From Bacteroidia bacterium (lineage in GTDB: Bacteria > Bacteroidota > Bacteroidia > M30B66), in contig JAGYKL010000021.1 in NCBI GenBank assembly GCA_018401705.1, forward strand, positions 1-57,939: a stretch of DNA of 57,939 bases, written 5' to 3'. Position 1 is the stretch's first letter. Each line of letters begins with the position of its first letter. Both the position numbers and the translations under genes were made by a program. The notes under the pieces are model-generated. The model had not been told where the DNA came from and made no database searches. It saw nothing but the letters and a program-made list of their open reading frames with translations. Shown here piece after piece: positions 55,471-57,939 of this stretch.

Positions 55471-55527
55471 ATGCTAGAATTTATTTGCCATATAATCAGG
55501 CGATTAAAAATTTATTTCGATTTTTAA
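55471..55527 (+). CDS. Possible 18-residue small ORF with a strong Shine-Dalgarno
   Basis: GGAGGAGG (55457-55464) lies 6 nt before an ATG that opens MLEFICHIIRRLKIYFDF then TAA. Such a strong ribosome-binding site is rare in Bacteroidota, which mostly lack them. The peptide is hydrophobic and basic. It may be chance. Confidence 0.2.
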   Translation: MLEFICHIIRRLKIYFDF

Positions 55528-55566
55528 TATTTCTGTGTAAACCCTTTTTTAATCTTAGTCGTGTTT

Positions 55567-55592
55567 GGAGTTGAACAATAAAATTTAACTCC
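55567..55592 (+). promoter_or_regulatory. Inverted repeat just before the T9SS cargo start codon
   Basis: GGAGTT (55567-55572) and AACTCC (55587-55592) pair with a 14-nt loop, ending right at the ATG at 55593. It could form a weak 5' hairpin or serve as an operator; no good -7 box is seen. Confidence 0.3.
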
Positions 55593-57017
55593 ATGAAAAA
55601 AATTACCACCATCCTAGCAAGTTTGCTTTTAGCATTTGCAGGACTACAAGCACAAAACTGCGATTTTATTATTGAGCCAACTTCTACAGAAGGGCAGTAT
55701 TCATTTACTGGTCCTGTAAGTGATTTCTCGCCTAATATGTACACTTATTGGTGGACAATCGAAGGCAACGCCACATTCGTTCAGGGTGCTTCTGTAATCC
55801 ACACCTATAACCAAACTATGATGGATTCAGTAATCCTGGAAGTTTATAATAGCGATTCAATGCTTGTTTGTACTTCAGTTCAATCGTTGTTTGTTTTAGT
55901 AAATGATACAATCGTTGATGATTGCTATATCACTTACAGTAATTCACCGGCTAACATCAATACTTACTTTTTCGAGTCTGATGCTTCTATGTTGAACACA
56001 GTAGTATGGTCTGTTGAAGGCTCAAATATTGAGTTTATAGGCAGCTCATTTGAATATACATTTGAACAAGCAGGCGCCTATGAGGTTTGTTCATACGTTT
56101 ATTCCGATCAGGTGCTTCTTTGTTCAAATTGCGTTACAGTGCCCGTTTTTGGAGATACAACAAATGTTGGTCCTGTTTGTGACGCCAGCTTTTGGGCAAG
56201 CACCTCGGCTTTAACTGGTTATTATATTCCTGAAGGATATTATTACAATAATGCTTACGAATATGCTTGGGATTTTGGTGATGGTCAAACTTCATCTGAA
56301 ATGTATCCTTACCATATCTATGATAATGAAGGAACATATAATGTATGCTTAACAGTTTCTGATCCTGACGGATTATGCTCTGAAAGCTATTGTCAAAACG
56401 TATTTATTCCTGCTGAGAATAATTTCCCAATAGATTCTCTATGCTTTGCAGATTTCGTAATTACTCAAGACAATCCATTTGAAGTAATTGTTGTTAATGG
56501 TTCAACTGGTAATAACCTTGATTTTACTTGGACACTTACTGGTGGTGGAATTAGTATCACTTCTACAGGAGCGTTTCCAACTATAGAAGTTGAAAACACT
56601 GGAGCCTTTGAATTCTGCTTAACTGTTAGTGATGAGTTTTGCTCTGCTACATATTGTGACTCAATTGTCGTAGGTGAAAACGGAATTATTGGTGGAAAAG
56701 TTAGTTCTGCTGGATTTACAATTAATGTTATGAGCCCTCAAGCTGCTACTGATTTCCCATTAGCAATTGAAAATAATGAAGAAATTTTGTTCTCTGTATA
56801 CCCTAACCCTTTCAGCAATCTTCTAAACATCAAAACAATTAACACAGAAGCTGTTTCTTATGAAATTACTTCAATTGATGGAAGAAGAATTTCCCAAGGT
56901 AATATCTCTGGAGATAATCAAACAATTAACACTTCTGAATTAAATTCAGGCTTGTATATGTTGAGCATCTCAGATAAATCTGGAAATCGTCAGATTCAAA
57001 AGATTATCAAGAAATAA
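55593..57017 (+). CDS. Secreted PKD-domain protein with T9SS type A sorting domain
   Basis: A 474-residue protein. The signal peptide (KKITTILASLLLAFAGLQAQ) is followed by several PKD-type beta domains, the clearest being YEYAWDFGDGQTSSEMYPYH and IYDNEGTYNVCLTVSDPDG near 225-260, with many Cys pairs. The last 75 residues are a type A sorting domain: FSVYPNPFSNLLNI, YEITSIDGRRI, LNSGLYMLSISDKSGNRQIQ and a basic KKIIKK-type end. Such domains direct export by T9SS and attachment to the cell surface. It follows the giant SprB protein and is closed by a strong terminator; the two may be expressed separately. Confidence 0.88.
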   Translation: MKKITTILASLLLAFAGLQAQNCDFIIEPTSTEGQYSFTGPVSDFSPNMYTYWWTIEGNATFVQGASVIHTYNQTMMDSVILEVYNSDSMLVCTSVQSLFVLVNDTIVDDCYITYSNSPANINTYFFESDASMLNTVVWSVEGSNIEFIGSSFEYTFEQAGAYEVCSYVYSDQVLLCSNCVTVPVFGDTTNVGPVCDASFWASTSALTGYYIPEGYYYNNAYEYAWDFGDGQTSSEMYPYHIYDNEGTYNVCLTVSDPDGLCSESYCQNVFIPAENNFPIDSLCFADFVITQDNPFEVIVVNGSTGNNLDFTWTLTGGGISITSTGAFPTIEVENTGAFEFCLTVSDEFCSATYCDSIVVGENGIIGGKVSSAGFTINVMSPQAATDFPLAIENNEEILFSVYPNPFSNLLNIKTINTEAVSYEITSIDGRRISQGNISGDNQTINTSELNSGLYMLSISDKSGNRQIQKIIKK

Positions 57018-57030
57018 TTATCTTTATTGA

Positions 57031-57060
57031 GCTCTCCGCCAAAACGGCGGAGAGCTTTTT
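57031..57060 (+). terminator. Rho-independent terminator
   Basis: GCTCTCCGCC (57031-57040) and GGCGGAGAGC (57046-57055) form a perfect 10-bp stem with a 5-nt loop, followed by five T's. It lies 13 nt after the T9SS cargo stop and just before the ECF sigma gene, so transcription into that gene must mostly start anew or depend on read-through. Confidence 0.9.
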
Positions 57061-57065
57061 ATTAT

Positions 57066-57635
57066 ATGGAGAATCCGCCACTTGAGCTTTTAATAAAATG
57101 CAAAGGGAATGACCGAAAGGCTCATTTTGCGCTCTATAAGTGGTGTTTTGAAGATCTGATTTCTATTTGCAGAAGATATTACAAGCAAGAAGATGATTTA
57201 AAGTCAGCCGTCAACACCAGCTTCTTAAAAGTAATTCAGTCAATGGAAACCATAATCAGCAAATACGATGATTTGGTTTTTTATCATTGGATGAAGAAAT
57301 TAACAGTAAATCATATAATTGACGAATTCAGAAAGAATAAGAATTACAGAGATACTATCGACATTGCAGAAGAGAGGGAGATTATTGAAAAGTATGATGG
57401 AGCGGTAGATGATAGTTTTGAATTAAAAGATTCTATTGCTTCAATCCAAGCGGCAATTGATTCACTTCCCGCAATGGGAAAAACGGTCTTTAATTTATAT
57501 GCAATTGAGGGCTATAAACACGAGGAAATAGGTGCATTACTAAATATTTCAGCTAATACATCAAAAGTCCACTTTTTTAGAGCAAGAACTAAGTTGCAGC
57601 AATTGCTCAAAAATGAAAAAACACTAATGTCATGA
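57066..57635 (+). CDS. ECF RNA polymerase sigma factor
   Basis: A 189-residue sigma-70 family protein. The ATG at 57066 is used; an in-frame TTG at 57027 would start inside the terminator hairpin. Region 2 runs from about residue 15 to 85 (LYKWCFEDLISICRRYYKQE and WMKKLTVNHIIDEFRKNKNY), region 4 from about 125 (AAIDSLPAMGKTVFNLYAIE and GYKHEEIGALLNISANTSKV). No region 1 or 3, as in ECF factors. The end overlaps the next gene by 4 bp (ATGA), typical of sigma factor-membrane regulator pairs. Confidence 0.92.
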   Translation: MENPPLELLIKCKGNDRKAHFALYKWCFEDLISICRRYYKQEDDLKSAVNTSFLKVIQSMETIISKYDDLVFYHWMKKLTVNHIIDEFRKNKNYRDTIDIAEEREIIEKYDGAVDDSFELKDSIASIQAAIDSLPAMGKTVFNLYAIEGYKHEEIGALLNISANTSKVHFFRARTKLQQLLKNEKTLMS

Positions 57636-57939
57636 GTGATAAAGAAAAATATTCAGTAGATGATTTTTGGCCAGGAGCCGAAGATTTATTGGATAAGCAT
57701 TTTAAGTCAAAAAGTATCTGGCAAAGAATTCCCCCTTTTGCAAAAGGAGCTACTTTGCTGGGGTTGCTTATATCTGCTTTTCTTATTTTTAAACTTAATG
57801 ACGAAACTGCTAATTCAGTTTTAACTGAAAATACAATTGAAGAGAATGACAATCTTTCATCAATTAATAATGAATTTGATTCTCCAAGTGCAGAATTAAA
57901 CTATCATAATACGTCTTCAAATACTGATCTAACTGAAGG
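57632..57939 (+). CDS. Membrane protein downstream of the ECF sigma factor, partial
   Basis: Starts with an ATG overlapping the sigma factor stop and remains open to the window edge (102 residues seen). It begins MSDKEKYSVDDFWPGAEDLL, with a short cytosolic part, one membrane helix near residues 47-61 (ATLLGLLISAFLIFKL) and then an acidic, Asn/Ser/Glu-rich periplasmic stretch. Position and topology (small cytosolic N-terminus, one helix) fit an anti-sigma-like partner or a secreted-protein regulator, but no known anti-sigma motif is seen. Partial at the right edge. Confidence 0.75.
   Translation, partial: MSDKEKYSVDDFWPGAEDLLDKHFKSKSIWQRIPPFAKGATLLGLLISAFLIFKLNDETANSVLTENTIEENDNLSSINNEFDSPSAELNYHNTSSNTDLTE

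Noticed and set aside
57607-57852. 81-codon open frame on the minus strand at the right edge
   Set aside because: The plus strand carries a membrane protein gene starting in the sigma factor stop, which explains this region better.

Overview
The window is AT-rich chromosomal DNA of a member of the Bacteroidota, most likely a free-living Flavobacteriales/Cytophagales-type lineage. The evidence is a giant SprB-repeat surface protein with a gliding-motility-type (type B) C-terminal domain, a second secreted protein with a type A type IX secretion (T9SS) sorting domain, a complete MoxR-BatABCDE operon, a lepB-wbqC pair, a futalosine-pathway menaquinone gene, and many promoters with the phylum's TAnnTTTG -7 box. 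Shine-Dalgarno sequences are largely missing. I saw no insertion sequence, prophage, CRISPR array or tRNA.

Layout. 0-10 kb: ybaB, two glycosyltransferases, a FlaA1/CapD-type nucleotide-sugar dehydratase, a hotdog thioesterase, a lipoprotein glutathione peroxidase, a ligase-associated-type DEXH helicase and a TPR/PD40 envelope protein. 10-17 kb: mqnA, then a MarR-adaptor-RND pump-outer membrane factor operon. 17-24 kb: tmRNA, an alanine/saccharopine dehydrogenase-like enzyme, a very large hybrid histidine kinase with an unusual N-terminus, wbqC and lepB. 24-31 kb: a CpeT-like protein, a nucleotide-sugar epimerase-like protein, a GT4, an LPG-synthase-type membrane protein, a GT39/ArnT-type transferase and a secreted protein. 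31-40 kb: a LysR regulator divergent from isocitrate dehydrogenase, a small protein with a zinc-ribbon-like partner, three secreted hypotheticals, a SulP transporter and an ABC exporter. 40-48.5 kb: the moxR/DUF58/bat operon. 48.9-57.9 kb: the SprB-repeat protein, a T9SS cargo protein, an ECF sigma factor and the start of a membrane protein that overlaps it.

Sequence quality is the main caution. Several genes are clearly whole at protein level but carry tight clusters of one-base indels: the RND pump, its outer membrane factor, the kinase ATPase domain, batD and batE, plus one A-run indel in the epimerase gene. Genes between the patches are clean, and some breaks fall in homopolymer runs. I read these as consensus errors more than gene decay, but the sequence alone cannot settle it.

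The most interesting unexplained items are a compact structured element with two competing pairings at 48670-48750, tandem STAS-like modules at the N-terminus of the hybrid kinase, inverted repeats lying on the promoters of the bat, marR and lysR genes, and three genes whose -7 box ends only 4-5 nt before the ATG, which suggests leaderless mRNAs.
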